64,000 nt of DNA from Megaleporinus macrocephalus. Taxonomy: Eukaryota; Chordata; Actinopteri; Characiformes; Anostomidae. Shown one piece after another: positions 37,001 through 47,243 of this stretch. The stretch lies in assembly GCA_021613375.1 (NCBI GenBank), contig CM038705.1:7547132-7611131 (forward strand). The letters run 5' to 3'. Under the pieces are notes generated by a model that was given only the letters and a program-made list of their open reading frames with translations, was not told the DNA's origin and did not search any database. A program made the translations under genes and the position numbers. Position 1 is the first letter of the stretch; each line of letters starts with the position of its first letter.

Positions 37001-40000
37001 TCCCAATTTAATTCACTTTCTGATTCGATTCAGTATCGATTCATTTAGGGATATTCCAGTTACAATAATATGTTCAGTTTGAATATGAAAAGAGATTTTC
37101 AGAGAACTAATGTGGTAAATGTACAAGAAACACTCCACCTACCATTACTAAAAACATTAGTGTTTATATACCGTCATGGTTTCTGAATCCATTTCTGAAT
37201 GTTTTTTGGGATGCTGATTTTAAAGATCGGTGTTGGGTTTATACGAATAGATATCAGATCATTTAAACGAAGATCGATTTGAATCGATTTTTAAACACAC
37301 CCCTAATCGTTTCTATCGATATAGTCTGTGTTCACTGCAATTATACCTGTAGATCCACCAGTTCGCCTTTCTCTTCACACTGCCCCGCCTCTCTCCCTCA
37401 CTAAACTCCCCCCTCCCCACTGCTTCACCTGTAAACACAGGCAGCGACAGCATCGAGACGGATAAACACATGAAAGAAGCTATCGAGAGCAGCTGGTTGG
37501 TAAAAAGAAAACCAATGCCCGTCAAAAGTAGGGCTCGAAACTACCGAGTACTGGAAAGTCTAAAAAAAATCCAGTGCCTATTTCCGGTACTTTGCGTATA
37601 AAGCAAATTAAATTAAAAATAAAAAAACGTGACGGGACTTCAGAAACACGAAGAGCACACACGGCTAGGTAAAAAAAAAGTTTGGCTCTACTTCGAAAGA
37701 GTCTGTCTCAGGATTCAAGGCTTCCAGAACGGGCAATACATCTAATCTGATAAAACGTGATTACACATGGAATTAATCTCCATCAAGAAAACTGAGTATT
37801 AGACTACGGTGCTGTCGGAGACGCGAGATTCTAGACTAAATATGCTAAACGGCTGTTTTCAGTGATAAAATATAATCAGGCTAACAGTTTACTGAGCTGG
37901 TTTCTTGCTTTACGAGAGAAGCTAACACTCTTACTGCGTCTGTTAGCGCTGAAAGGCAGTTATCATTCAGCTAACGTTAGCACAACACCAGCATGTATTA
38001 GTTACTTAGCTAGCGACATGGCTAACATTCAGTCAGCATAGGAATATACCTGTAATGCTGTTAGGTATCACTCGTGTTCTGTAAGTATGACATTAACTAA
38101 CAGAGAAGGGATGAACGGCACAGAGCAGTAACCAATTTTATTGTTATATTTATAAAGTATTGTATAGTTTTATAGTTTAAGCATAAGTAATGCTAAAGCA
38201 GCACAAAGATGCTCATTGTTTGTTCAAACAAGATTTTTTGTTATCACCTTATGGGAAGAAACATTATCGAGATATATATCGTATATCGCCGTTCAGCTGA
38301 AAATATCGAGATATTATTTTTGGTCCATATCGCCCAGCCCTAATCACCAGGACCTCTGAAACACATAATACATCATTTACATATACAGCCTTAGAACAAG
38401 AAGTCATTTTCATTCGTCTGCTTCATTGATTTCTCTGCTCCGGCTCCAGGCTTTGCACAGGAATCCGAGCGATGCGGCCGCTCAGAAGAGCGCTGCGAAG
38501 ACGGAGAGCTCCGATGGAGAGGAGTGGAAGAGAGAAGAGGAGCAGGACGTAGGGAGAGGGGGAAATCGAGGAAAGAATGAAAGCGCCGCCGCTCCCAACG
38601 TCCAAACGTGGAGCTGCTCAGAATGTCAGACACGCTACACCAATAAAGACAGCTACATCGCCCACATGGCCAAGCAGCACGGAAAGGTCAGTGACACTTC
38701 AAACGTTTGCCGTGACTTCGTTTTTGCCGTCAGAATGAAGAGGGAGAGCAGTTCAGAGGTTAAGCTTTTATTCTTAGGACTGTAGTACCAACGTTCTCTG
38801 AGCTCTCAAGCCCCTGGTCTCAACTGCATTGTCTTTTATAGCCTTCCTGCTCCTTCGGGCCCATGTGGTACAGTCGTCATCTCCTGGGCTTGGGTCTTGT
38901 TCTCGAATAGAAGTTCTTAAGATAACGTTGCAGGGTCTTGTTTTCAGACCTGTAGTTGCCCACCATAAAACCCCAAAAGACGGGCGTCACAAAGCCATGA
39001 CCTTCCCGCGAGCTCTGCAGCATTCAGTGGTCCCATCTGTAAACATATGCTATGGTATATAAAAAATTCACAAACACGTTACAGACAGGTAATGGAATTT
39101 AAAGTTCCAGCTCTGCCTAGTCTGACTCTGCTTGCCTATCAAGGACTATAATTTTGACACATTTCCTTGTGCTGTAACTCAGCGAAAATAAGAGGAATCA
39201 ACTTCAAGCTTTATAGGACTATTGGGGGTCATGCGCCTTCTCCAGTGGCTAGACTTTATAGTGTAATCTTGGGAAAACTGGACAAGACGACGTTCAGTAT
39301 CTGACATTTGAAGCTCAGTATATTGGCAGGGAAAGAACGTGAAACACAGACAATGCCCTTTTCAATGAAGTGCATTGCTAGCCTTTAAAAAGACAGATAG
39401 GGTCCCTGAAACCCCCAGGCTCCTCGCCTATTGCCTTCTCTGAGGTGTCCATGTTGTTACTGTCACTTGATCAGTGTGGCTAGACAGCATCAAGCTTCAA
39501 GCATCATCGCTGGGCAGGAAAAGTGACGAGTTAACTAGTCAGTCAGTCAGTCTGTTTTGAGAGAGCAGGGAAATAAATCATTGTTTTATTGGTGGTAATA
39601 AACTGTACAGATACAGCAAGCAGAGAATAACTTGTCCGGTAGTCGGGTTTTCCTTTCAATACAGATTAAATGTGTGATTTACTAGTGAAAACTGCACCAC
39701 CAGCATTGCATAAACTAACTAACCACTGTTCTTGTGCTGTACGCTGTGACCCCAAGGAACTGAAGAGGTTTCCCTGCACTCTCTGCGAAGGCTCCTTCTC
39801 TTCCTCCTCAAGTCTAAGACGACACATGCGGGTCAAACACAAGGGCATGAAAAGGTCTTTCCAGTGCCAGTGAGTGTCATTTAGTCTAAATCAGCTTTTT
39901 ACGATGTGTCAGGGATGGAATTCCAAGTTTCCATGATCACTTAGCGCTTGTTTATAATGTTTGATGTCTTTCCCTGTGTGTGCTTTTAGGTTATGCCCCG

Positions 40001-43000
40001 AAAGCAAAAAGACATTTAGCAGCAAGCTGGTCCTAGAAAAACATATGCAAATTCATCACCGAGCACAGAGAGGAGCAACCACTCAGAGCCAGGTCAGCGC
40101 TCCAGTCCTTCTTTAACCCTGTAGCTGTCTCAAGTGTGATACAGAATGTTCCTGCTGTTATATAAGGTGAACGTTGTACTGTAAATACACCCAGCATAGC
40201 ATATTGCAGGTTAGTTATAGATGCATTATCCACTATACATTGGTATAGGAACCGGGGGGAAGGGGGGGACGTGTCCCTCCCCATATCAGAAACAGGTAGA
40301 TTTGTCCCACCCAAAAATTAAACCACGGAAACTGTTTAAAATACTTTTTTATTAAAGCTTTTGGCAGCCTTCGCAATTCACGCACTGTGTTTGTTGTTAG
40401 GAACTGGCTCTGGTTGTTAGGTGGTCTTTTACTTTGTTAAGGCTTGTGTTGAGATGCCTGTTTAGAAATATCCTGCAGTCAGAAACTTTACTGACCCGAG
40501 CTCTCGCCTCACTGGAGTGTGGGGTAGCTCTTGCCAGCTTTGAACGTGAGGTCAGTGATGAGAGCAGTGAACAGCAACGATGACCATATATACTGTAATA
40601 ATACAGCTTTAGTATAATGTGTTGTTATGGTAACAGACTAGGAGGGTTTGGTTTAGCTAACGTTTATATTAACTTTAATCAGAAAGCACTCTGAAATGTA
40701 AAGTTACATTACTCTCTACTACACTAAATGCTTCAAAAAGAAAATATAATAAATAAAATAAATAAACGAATGAATAAATCAAAGGACTCCATTGTTAGAA
40801 GTGTTTTCAGTAGTGCTGTAATGTTCCAGAGGCCTTACTGTCTAACATTAATGTTAGTCTAGTCTAGTCAGGAAACCTTAACTTACATTTCTTTATCATT
40901 TCATTTCAGCTATATATCATCAAAGAAAATAAAAAAAATATATATTTGGTTATATATGTATAGAATCCAGACACTGCATGTATAATTTAAAAGTTTTCTA
41001 ACAGCAGTACCATGTAATGTGGAGTATCTTGTTTAGTTTAGTTTGTAAAGTGAGCTTTAATTGTATTTATCTAATAATAAACAGACATACAGATAATGTT
41101 GTATTTTGTTTATTTATTTATAATTTACTGTAATTCCACAAATGTGGTTCTACGTCACTATACATTCAATGATTTACTAGCTTACCTACAGTGGAATCAG
41201 CTTATAGGTAATGTTTTAGGGGATAGGATGGGCTTTGATTCATATTAGCAAATGTGTCCCATCCATTGTCAAGCCCACTCCTACGCCCTTGCACTATAGG
41301 AGGGGTTATTAATTCTTCATCGATTCAAATGACTTTTTGTGTAGTTTCTTGTTTCTCCTACTGTAAAATGTACATGCAGTATGAACAAGGATACTCTGGC
41401 ATAGCAAAAATGCATTCTATTAATTTTCTTTAATGTATCTTTGCAGGACAAATGTTATATATGTGAACGTAAAGCTAAATTGTGAATGTACTGAGCTTTA
41501 TAATGGCTTGGTTGCTTTGTATTATTAGGCAGTGTTTACGCTGTATTGCCACTTTTATAGGTTCTACACACTGAGGTAGTCTTGGGGGATATTTCCACAA
41601 ATATATATATATATCTGGAGCCCAAAGTACATGCCAGAGGGAGAAACTCTTTCCCACAAAAACTGCTCCAATTCCGGCCTTTTTGCTGTTACATGGTGAA
41701 GTCATCATGCAACACTGTCCTTTTTGCCCGCCCACCGGCCAGCTTGGCACGCCTATACACAATGCACAAACGGCTAAAACTGTAAAAACTAGTGTTGCAC
41801 CGATGCCATGTTGACACCGATACTAGCACGTACACACAGTATCGGTATCAGCAATAGAGAGTGCCGATACCATCAAGCCTATTGACGCGCATGCACACCA
41901 CTAAATGCCGCTTGACTGAAGCCCCAACAGCATGTCCGCGGTGTGGGAGTAATTCTCGGTTGAGATGGGCATCAGCAAAAATGCCCACCGCAAAATTTGT
42001 AACAACAGCATTTCGAGGGAGGCACGACCAGCAAAGACTTCAATACGTCAAATTAAATAAAGCATTTTAAGCGAAACCATGTTAAAGAACACAGCGACTT
42101 CATCCAAGCAAGCACAAAATACAACATATAAAAAACAGAACACTATAAATATCAGGATTTATAGCCATATATCGAGCATTTAAGTCAGAGTTGGTATCGG
42201 TACTCTGTATCGGCAGATACCTGAAAAGCTGGTATCGGTATTGGTATCAGTAAGGAAGAAGTGGTATCGGTGCATCCCTAGTAAAAACTGGCCACTCTGA
42301 AATGCCCCGCTCCAGTTTAGCTTGCAGAGGTGTATCTGCCAACTTGTTCTGCCTGACTTTCAGGATCGGACTCTGACTCAAACCGATACTGTAGAACCAA
42401 AGCCAGTGTATAAGAACAGCCACAGCTGTGTCGGGGAGGAAGTTGTAACAGAATTCTCTTTGGCAGTTGACCATTCAGAACAGAGGGAGCGAGCTACCCA
42501 GTCAGAGCAAACTAAGCTCACTGGGAGGCAGGGATTAAAAACACAGGAGCACAGAAAATAATAAAATATGTGAATCTATTCCAGTACGTTCTGAAAATAA
42601 AATAATCAACATCCAAAATAAGATTAATAGGTCCCCTTAAATGCTTAAGTAAGCCTGTTTTTGTAGATAATCCTTATTATTTGTTTACTTTTAATAAGAT
42701 TTTGAGCAACCATAGTAAATCTAAAATATATACTTTTTACTATGTTTGGAAATAAAAATGTATGTATATGACCGTAGATCCGTATTTCTTTGTGACTAAA
42801 GCTGTGCTGAATGTTGGCTTCTTATTTGGCAGCCTGTTGTTTAGATTTTCTGTTCCATCTTAAATGGAGGCGCAGTTACATTCTGGGACGTATGCAGACT
42901 TCTGAATAGTCACGGTTACATGCAACCTGATTTTCCGTTAATACATCGATTAAGAGTTAATTCAGAATGGAATATGTCCATGAACTCTCCTCAGGCGGAA

Positions 43001-46000
43001 CAGACTAGGCCAACTCAGACTGTTCCGAGTACAGTTTCTGTCTGATTGAATGAGGTGTGTAAATAATCTTGTAAATAATCAGTTAAATTAAAAAAAGCCA
43101 TGCAAATGCCTGCATCTGATTACATTCACTATCAGACAGTGTAAGTCTAATCTTTGCATGTGCGTTTGTGGTATAATGGAAGATCCGTTTTGGTGTTTAT
43201 TTATTTTCTTTGTAATTCTTTATTCTCCAGTGTAAACATCCAAGCATTGACATTCACAACATACAATTGTCCTTTTGTTATCACTTCTGATATCACTACT
43301 AACATGGAGGTTATGTGTTCTGGGTAGTAGTTCATTCTATTTGTGTTTCAATGAAGTCTGGTCTTTTACTTTTCATATAAATTGTCCATTTTGACCATAG
43401 TTTTTCAAATTTTGTCATCTGCAACCTAATAATAAATAGCAGTTTATTTCCATTACATATATTTAATTGACTCTGTTTATCCACTCTTTCATTACTGGGG
43501 GATCAGGTATACAGCATCTCCTTGTTAGGGCTTTTTTACTTTTAATCAAGAGATTTTTTTTCAGAGATATCTGTTTGATCCTATTTCTTGAGGACTGATC
43601 TCTCCTAAAAATAAAATGAGACCAAGTTTATACTTTAAATTTCAAAAGATCTAAAAGTAGTTAGTGGGATGGTTGGGCGAATTGACAAATTGGCACACTA
43701 CAAGGCTCGGAGCCAGAGGGGTACAAGCCGTCTTACTGGCATTCAGCTTTTATATCTCTTAGAATGTTTTCAGGACATGACGTCTTTGTCTTGTCCTCTT
43801 CTTTAATAAGCGTGTGTGTGTGTTAGTTTTAAATCAATTAAAAAAAAACACGCTGAAAACAAACTGCGCTAGTGTCTCTCTGGCTGGGTAATGTTGGATC
43901 TGATTACTTGTTGTATGCATGCGAACAAATTTCTTTTATCAGGTTGCTGAGTAGAGTGAACATTAGAGTTTGTGTGATGTTTATTAAAACTGATATCTGG
44001 ATATTTTCTGTAAATTTGTGGATTCCGATAATAAACGATATTTAGCATTATTTAAAAATGTGTGTAAAAGTCTTATATTTTACTAGCTTGCACTTCTTAA
44101 AGAATATTAATATCCATCCACCACCCCCTTCACATGCCCCACCGTCATCGGGTGAAGGCTTCTCTTTACTGAATGACTACACTGAAGTTTGCTGAGTGTG
44201 TATTTTACAGACTCCTTAGCTGGTTTAGGTCTGTCCTGGACACCACACTCCCGAAGCTCTTCATACTCCTCATACTCTGTTCATACTCCTCATACTCTCT
44301 TCATACTCCTCATACTCTGTTCATACTCCTCATACTCTCTTCATACTCCTCATACTCTCTTCATACTCCTCATACTCTCTTCATACTCCTCATACTCTGT
44401 TCATACTCCTCATACTCTGTTCATACTCCTCATACTCTCTTCATACTCCTCATACTCTCTTCATACTCCTCATACTCTCTTCATACTCCTCATACCCTGT
44501 TCATACTCCTCATACTCTGTTCATACTCCTCATACTCTGTTCATACTCCTCATACTCTGTTCATACTCCTCACACTCTGTTCATACTCCTCACACTCTGT
44601 TCCTACTCTCTATTCATACTCTGTTCCTACTCCTCATACTCTGTTCATACTCCTCATACTCTGTTCATACTCTCATACTCTGTTCATACTCCTCATACTC
44701 TGTTCATACTCCTCATACTCTGTTCATTCTCTCATACTCTGTTCATACTCCTCATACTCTCTTCATACTCCTCATACTCTCTTCATACTCCTCATACTAT
44801 GTTCATACTCCTCGTACTCTCTTCATACTCTTCATACCCTGTTCATACTTCTCATACTCTGTTCATACTCCTCATACTCTCTTCATACTCCTCATACTCT
44901 GTTCATACTCCTCATACTCTCTTCATACTCCTCATACTCTCTTCATACTCCTCATACTCTCTTCATACTCCTCATACCCTGTTCATACTTCTCATACTCT
45001 GTTCATTCTCTCATACTCTGTTCATACTCCTCATACTCTGTTCATACTCCTCATACTCTGTTTATACTCCTCATACTCTGTTCATACTCCTCATACTCTG
45101 TTTATAGTCCTCATACTCCTCAGACTCTGTTCATACTCCTCATACTCTGTTTATAGTCCTCATACTCTGTTCATACTCCTCATACTCTGTTTATAGTCCT
45201 CATACTCCTCATACTCTGTTCATACTCCTCATACTCTGTTCATACTCCTCATACTCTGTTTATAGTCCTCATACTCCTCAGACTCTGTTCATACTCCTCA
45301 TTCTCTGTGTGGTGGTTTGTTGGGAGATGATGAACAGGTTAGCTGTGGATCTTTAACGACTGTTTTCTTACAAAGTCTGTAAACTGTCGTCTTCTGATCA
45401 ACGTCAGTCTCTTCAGATCCAGACCAGCTCCACACCAGTGAAGATGATCCTCGTCTAGGAGTTAAATCTAAGGTGGTAGACTGTAGACGAGGCTGGCGGT
45501 GTCTGAGTTTCTGCTCCTGGCGCAGTGTGTTCTCTCAGTTTCAGCTTTAGGTGTGTTGTTTAGGCAGCTATGCTAGCTTAAGCCTATGCTAGTACACAGT
45601 ATGGCCTTTCTCAATGCACACTCGCAGCAGCCTTTACTAAAGCATGAGGTGGTGAAGCGCGAGAGTGGAGGCGTTCTGATTGTTGTTGTTTCCCAGTTAG
45701 TAGCGTACTCGATACTAGACCATATGTAGACAATATATTTCGCACACCCCTAGTGAACATAAAAACACCTCAGTGTTAATATATTATCAGAATAAATTCA
45801 GTCTGATTGGTGGAAGTGTTTGCATGTTAGAGCACAGCCAGAGTTGTGGCACCATTTCAGGTGGAATGGGAAATTCAACCAAGAAGCCAATATTAGCTGA
45901 GTCTTTCGTCTCACACTTGCGTCCAGTAAATTTGCCCCACTGACCATAAAACAATGCTGGATTAAAAATATTACATTCTGTGCGCTGCACAGACAAGACC

Positions 46001-47243
46001 CGGAGATACCTTCCATGCAGGCCGAGTCAGGTGGCTCCTCAGCCAGACTCTGTGTTAGGTTAAGGCTAAGCCTGGCCTTTCCTCTATGTTCACTGCCTTA
46101 AAAAACAAAGTGTACATCATCAGATACAGTGGACTAGACGGTGGGAGGTGATTAAGGATCTGCTGCATTTCATGGTAAATGTGACTGAAGTTATTTAGGT
46201 GTGGTTCATACGTCATGTGACCTTTGTTTTTATTCGCGCCATTAAATTCTCAATCAGTCAGTGCAGAGGGAAAATCATTGGACTACCGCTAACGAGATAT
46301 TGTATTGTTGGTATACAAAGGTCACCTATATAGTTATATTAATTAATTAAGTAATTAATTAATTAAATAATGGATATAAGGTAGCTCTATATAATTGATG
46401 CCTGCTTATATGTAGTTATAATTTAAAGCTATATTATGCTATGCTCAACACTACTCCTAGGCACTTATACTGTATTTAACCCCGTATTTTATTCTCTTCT
46501 CTCTAGGTATCAGCACTGGCCCTTGTTTCTGGCAGTGTTTGAGCTCAAGGGTAGTTTGGACTAGTATTTATACTAGCTAGAGATACATACTCTGACTGAA
46601 CACAAAGCACATTTGTAAGTCGCTCTGGTTCAGAGCGTGTGCTAAATGCCGTAAATGTATATGTGTGTGTTCTGTCTTTCCCTCTCAGACGTACACTCGC
46701 ATCGCTGACGGCGCTGACAGCTCTTCCGAGCAGGACGGTGCCCTCAGCGCTGTGACGGCGGGCTCTACAGAAGAAGACAAGGGACGCCGGTCCCGGAACG
46801 TCAGGGCCAGGTCCGCTCCGAGGCGGGTCGTGGAGGGCTTCCGCTGCACGCCATGCGGCTTCACGTCTGAGGATAAGGAGGAGTTCCTACAGCACATCCA
46901 GGGCCACCGTGGCGAAGGGGGCGGGGCCTTTCAGTGTCAGCTGTGCGGCGCTTGCTTTGCGTCGAGCCCCTCCCTCAGTCGCCATCGCTTCATCAGCCAC
47001 CGCATGCGCGAAACCGGGCACGCTCACACCCCCAGCAACGGCGAAGACGACCGCCACAGTAACATGACCCCTGACCCAACCGATCCCTCTCCGGGGTCAC
47101 CGTCTCAGGCTGAGGAGGGGGAAGGCAAGCTGTCCTGCAAGGTGTGCGGACGTCACTTCAGCAAGGCCGCCGACCTCAGCACGCACTTCAGAACTCACGG
47201 CATGGCCTTCATCACCGCCTACAAGACGGACAAGCCGGCCTGA
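28381..47243 (+). CDS. znf687: ZNF687-like C2H2 zinc-finger transcriptional regulator (10 coding exons, complete)
   Basis: Nuclear zinc-finger protein. Its family (ZNF592/ZNF687/ZNF532) associates with ZMYND8-containing chromatin complexes, and human ZNF687 is linked to Paget disease of bone (family knowledge). Exons: 28360-30574 (ATG 28381), 33200-33278, 34334-34418, 35252-35436, 36280-36471, 36566-36728, 38450-38686, 39757-39869, 39990-40092, 46689-47243. All are GT-AG with consistent phases, total 3906 nt or 1301 residues, close to vertebrate ZNF687. The family-defining start [20 protein letters not shown] is intact. Residues about 20-640 are Ser/Pro-rich and presumably disordered, with a basic [13 protein letters not shown] patch near 460. 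C2H2 and degenerate fingers are spread over about 647-1290. Its setdb1 neighbour is divergent. ZNF687 is preferred over ZNF592/532 because of SETDB1 linkage and finger sequence; the a/b paralogue is undecided. Confidence 0.95.
30710..31261 (-). mobile_element. hAT-like TAGAGATGGA-family copy, reverse orientation
   Basis: Ends ATCCTTCCATCTCTA on the plus strand. The interior matches the other copies in inverse order (CCACCTAGTGG, CTACATGTAGTTATTAGCGC). The left terminus is decayed. Lies in the first znf687 coding intron. Confidence 0.8.
31440..31845. repeat. Direct duplication of a block of about 130 bp
   Basis: Two copies about 245 bp apart share CAGATGTCTGCAGAGTAGAT, TCTTTTATTT and AAGTCCAGTC-GGGTC-TGGCAC segments. 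No coding signs; possibly a decayed element. Confidence 0.75.
31858..31918. repeat. (TA)n microsatellite
   Basis: About 60 bp of TA at the truncated end of the next element. Confidence 0.97.
31919..32357. mobile_element. TIR element (GGTGTGTCTCAAA family), 5' truncated
   Basis: Matches the right 430 bp of 7193-7789 up to the terminus AGGGTTTGAGACACACCC. The missing left part is replaced by (TA)n. Confidence 0.85.
32358..33199. other. znf687 intron without recognised features
   Basis: AT-rich intronic DNA before the exon at 33200. Short ORFs show no domain. Confidence 0.4.
33200..33278 (+). CDS. znf687: znf687 exon, linker
   Basis: A 79-nt exon, acceptor ATCTGCAG and donor ACAG|GTAATA, coding [20 protein letters not shown] then GIFDN. 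It starts only some 40 bp before a (TA)n tract. Phase fits on both sides. Confidence 0.85.
33300..33610. mobile_element. (TA)n tract plus palindromic MITE fragment
   Basis: About 85 bp of TA, then sequence matching the 53938-54471 family (TCAGTGGTCACAGGGCGCTG, CCAATAAAGAACAGGG, ATCAGATGAACTACTGTCTA). The matching inverted end lies at about 34024-34065, after a LINE fragment. Confidence 0.7.
33612..33960 (+). mobile_element. Non-LTR retrotransposon (LINE) reverse-transcriptase 3' fragment
   Basis: The plus frame 33636-34025 encodes [40 protein letters not shown] and [20 protein letters not shown], a conserved segment downstream of the RT domain in fish LINEs. Truncated at both ends and running into (TA)n. 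Confidence 0.8.
33961..34023. repeat. (TA)n microsatellite
   Basis: A perfect TA run, continuing the LINE frame as Tyr-Ile repeats only by chance. Confidence 0.95.
34334..34418 (+). CDS. znf687: znf687 exon, degenerate finger
   Basis: Acceptor GCTGCAG, donor GCA|GTGAGT. Encodes [20 protein letters not shown] then EVNPSGSDA: a CxxC...H finger lacking a standard final His. Confidence 0.93.
34419..35251. other. znf687 intron with a Tc1 remnant
   Basis: About 34995-35160 matches the reverse strand of the Tc1-like elements (CCTCCACCAAACTTTATAGT, GTGATTGGTCACTCCA). The rest shows nothing recognisable. Confidence 0.6.
35252..35436 (+). CDS. znf687: znf687 exon, two CxxC finger-like modules
   Basis: Acceptor TGTTCTAG, donor ACAG|GTACAT. 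Encodes [14 protein letters not shown] and [20 protein letters not shown], matching the ZNF687 block that follows finger 3. A MITE fragment starts within about 15 bp of the donor. Confidence 0.94.
35450..35800. mobile_element. Palindromic MITE family fragment next to a znf687 donor site
   Basis: Matches 53938-54471 (GTGAGTGGATCAGGCACAGC, CAGTGTCTGATCCACTCGTA) without the terminal repeats. It begins within 20 bp of the splice donor at 35437. Confidence 0.75.
35832..36223. mobile_element. hAT-type MITE with perfect 8-bp target duplication (CTCF-motif family, copy B)
   Basis: Flanked by ATGTGAAA at 35824-35831 and 36224-36231. Ends TAGGGCTGTGTATTAGCAAG and TCTTACATCCCTA. Contains CTGCCATCTAGTGG at 36070-36083. 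Confidence 0.93.
36280..36471 (+). CDS. znf687: znf687 exon, two C2H2 fingers
   Basis: Acceptor TCTCTGCAG, donor CCAA|GTGGGT. Encodes [20 protein letters not shown] and [20 protein letters not shown] with following His residues. Its 5' side is only 57 bp from a hAT MITE. Confidence 0.95.
36566..36728 (+). CDS. znf687: znf687 exon, two C2H2 fingers
   Basis: Acceptor TTACACAG, donor AAG|GTAAGG. Encodes [20 protein letters not shown] and [19 protein letters not shown], the most canonical finger pair of the protein. The intron before it is only 94 bp. Confidence 0.96.
36866..38342. mobile_element. 1.48-kb nonautonomous hAT element with perfect target duplication
   Basis: Termini TAGGGCTGGGCGATAT and ATATCGCCCAGCCCTA, flanked by ATCACCAG at 36858-36865 and 38343-38350. 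No transposase ORF. It fills nearly all of the znf687 intron 36729-38449 and hosts a second hAT insertion. Confidence 0.95.
36946..37305. mobile_element. 360-bp hAT MITE nested in the larger hAT element
   Basis: Starts TAGGGCTGGGTATCACC and ends ACACACCCCTA. Flanked by perfect ATCGTTTC copies at 36938-36945 and 37306-37313. Confidence 0.94.
38450..38686 (+). CDS. znf687: znf687 exon, acidic linker and one finger
   Basis: Acceptor GGCTCCAG, donor AAG|GTCAGT, phase 0 at both ends. A charged Glu/Lys/Arg-rich linker precedes the finger [20 protein letters not shown]...H. Confidence 0.95.
38687..39756. other. znf687 intron without recognised features
   Basis: No repeat family, ORF or RNA gene recognised. 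Confidence 0.4.
39757..39869 (+). CDS. znf687: znf687 exon, one C2H2 finger
   Basis: Encodes [20 protein letters not shown] followed by RRHMRVKH. Acceptor assigned at CCCCAAG|GAACTG by phase and homology; the pyrimidine tract is weak. Donor CCA|GTGAGT. Confidence 0.9.
39990..40092 (+). CDS. znf687: znf687 exon, finger [12 protein letters not shown]
   Basis: Acceptor GCTTTTAG, donor CAG|GTCAGC, ends phase 0. Completes a CQLC...[18 protein letters not shown] finger begun in the previous exon. It is followed by the longest coding intron, 6.6 kb. Confidence 0.94.
40093..41781. other. znf687 last intron, 5' part, no clear features
   Basis: AT-rich unique-looking DNA. No ORF with a recognisable domain. 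Confidence 0.4.
41790..42280. mobile_element. hAT MITE with perfect target duplication and BED-finger relic
   Basis: Flanked by GTAAAAAC at 41782-41789 and 42281-42288. Ends TAGTGTTGCACCGATGCC and GGTATCGGTGCATCCCTA. The interior retains a frameshifted BED-finger trace ([14 protein letters not shown], near 41990-42020), pointing to a ZBED-type hAT parent. Confidence 0.92.
42361..42561 (+). CDS. znf687: Candidate alternative terminal exon of znf687
   Basis: A good acceptor CTGACTTTCAG at 42360, phase 0 like the exon ending at 40092, then 66 codons and TAA at 42559-42561, with an AATAAA-like signal overlapping the stop. The coded peptide ([18 protein letters not shown] at its start) is polar. 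If used, it would replace the last three fingers with 66 residues. No known homology; it could be chance. Confidence 0.35.
   Translation, partial: QDRTLTQTDTVEPKPVYKNSHSCVGEEVVTEFSLAVDHSEQRERATQSEQTKLTGRQGLKTQEHRK
42562..44250. other. znf687 last intron, middle part
   Basis: No gene. A half-arm relative of the 23753 palindrome lies near 42848-42890 (TTCCATCTTAAATGG). Otherwise AT-rich DNA. Confidence 0.4.
44258..45310. repeat. About 1-kb minisatellite with a 20-bp unit
   Basis: About 50 head-to-tail units of TTCATACTCCTCATACTCTG and variants (CT or GT ending, shortened units). 20 is not a multiple of three, so three units give a 20-residue protein repeat, and all plus frames stay open for hundreds of codons. 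Intronic in znf687. Confidence 0.98.
45311..46480. other. znf687 last intron, 3' part
   Basis: Contains a half-arm relative of the 23753 palindrome near 45846-45880 (GGCACCATTTCAGGTGGAAT). Nothing else recognised. Confidence 0.4.
46485..46662 (+). mobile_element. SINE/LINE-type 3' tail
   Basis: The segment TTTGTAAGTCGCTCTGGTTC, then GAGCGTGTGCTAAATGCCGT and AAATGTA, is the common 3' tail shared by fish SINEs and related nonautonomous elements. It ends about 25 bp before the acceptor of the last znf687 exon. Confidence 0.65.
46689..47243 (+). CDS. znf687: znf687 last exon, three C2H2 fingers and stop
   Basis: Acceptor CCCTCTCAG, 184 codons and TGA. Encodes an acidic/basic lead ([15 protein letters not shown]), then fingers [40 protein letters not shown] and [22 protein letters not shown]-rich compared with the surrounding DNA. 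Confidence 0.96.
   Translation, partial: TYTRIADGADSSSEQDGALSAVTAGSTEEDKGRRSRNVRARSAPRRVVEGFRCTPCGFTSEDKEEFLQHIQGHRGEGGGAFQCQLCGACFASSPSLSRHRFISHRMRETGHAHTPSNGEDDRHSNMTPDPTDPSPGSPSQAEEGEGKLSCKVCGRHFSKAADLSTHFRTHGMAFITAYKTDKPA

Noticed and set aside
41475..41762. 95-codon minus-strand ORF in the znf687 intron
   Set aside because: No recognisable domain, no splice context, composition like the surrounding intron.
44173..45196. 327- and 335-codon ORFs with period-20 repeats
   Set aside because: Produced by the 20-bp minisatellite; open in several frames at once and intronic.
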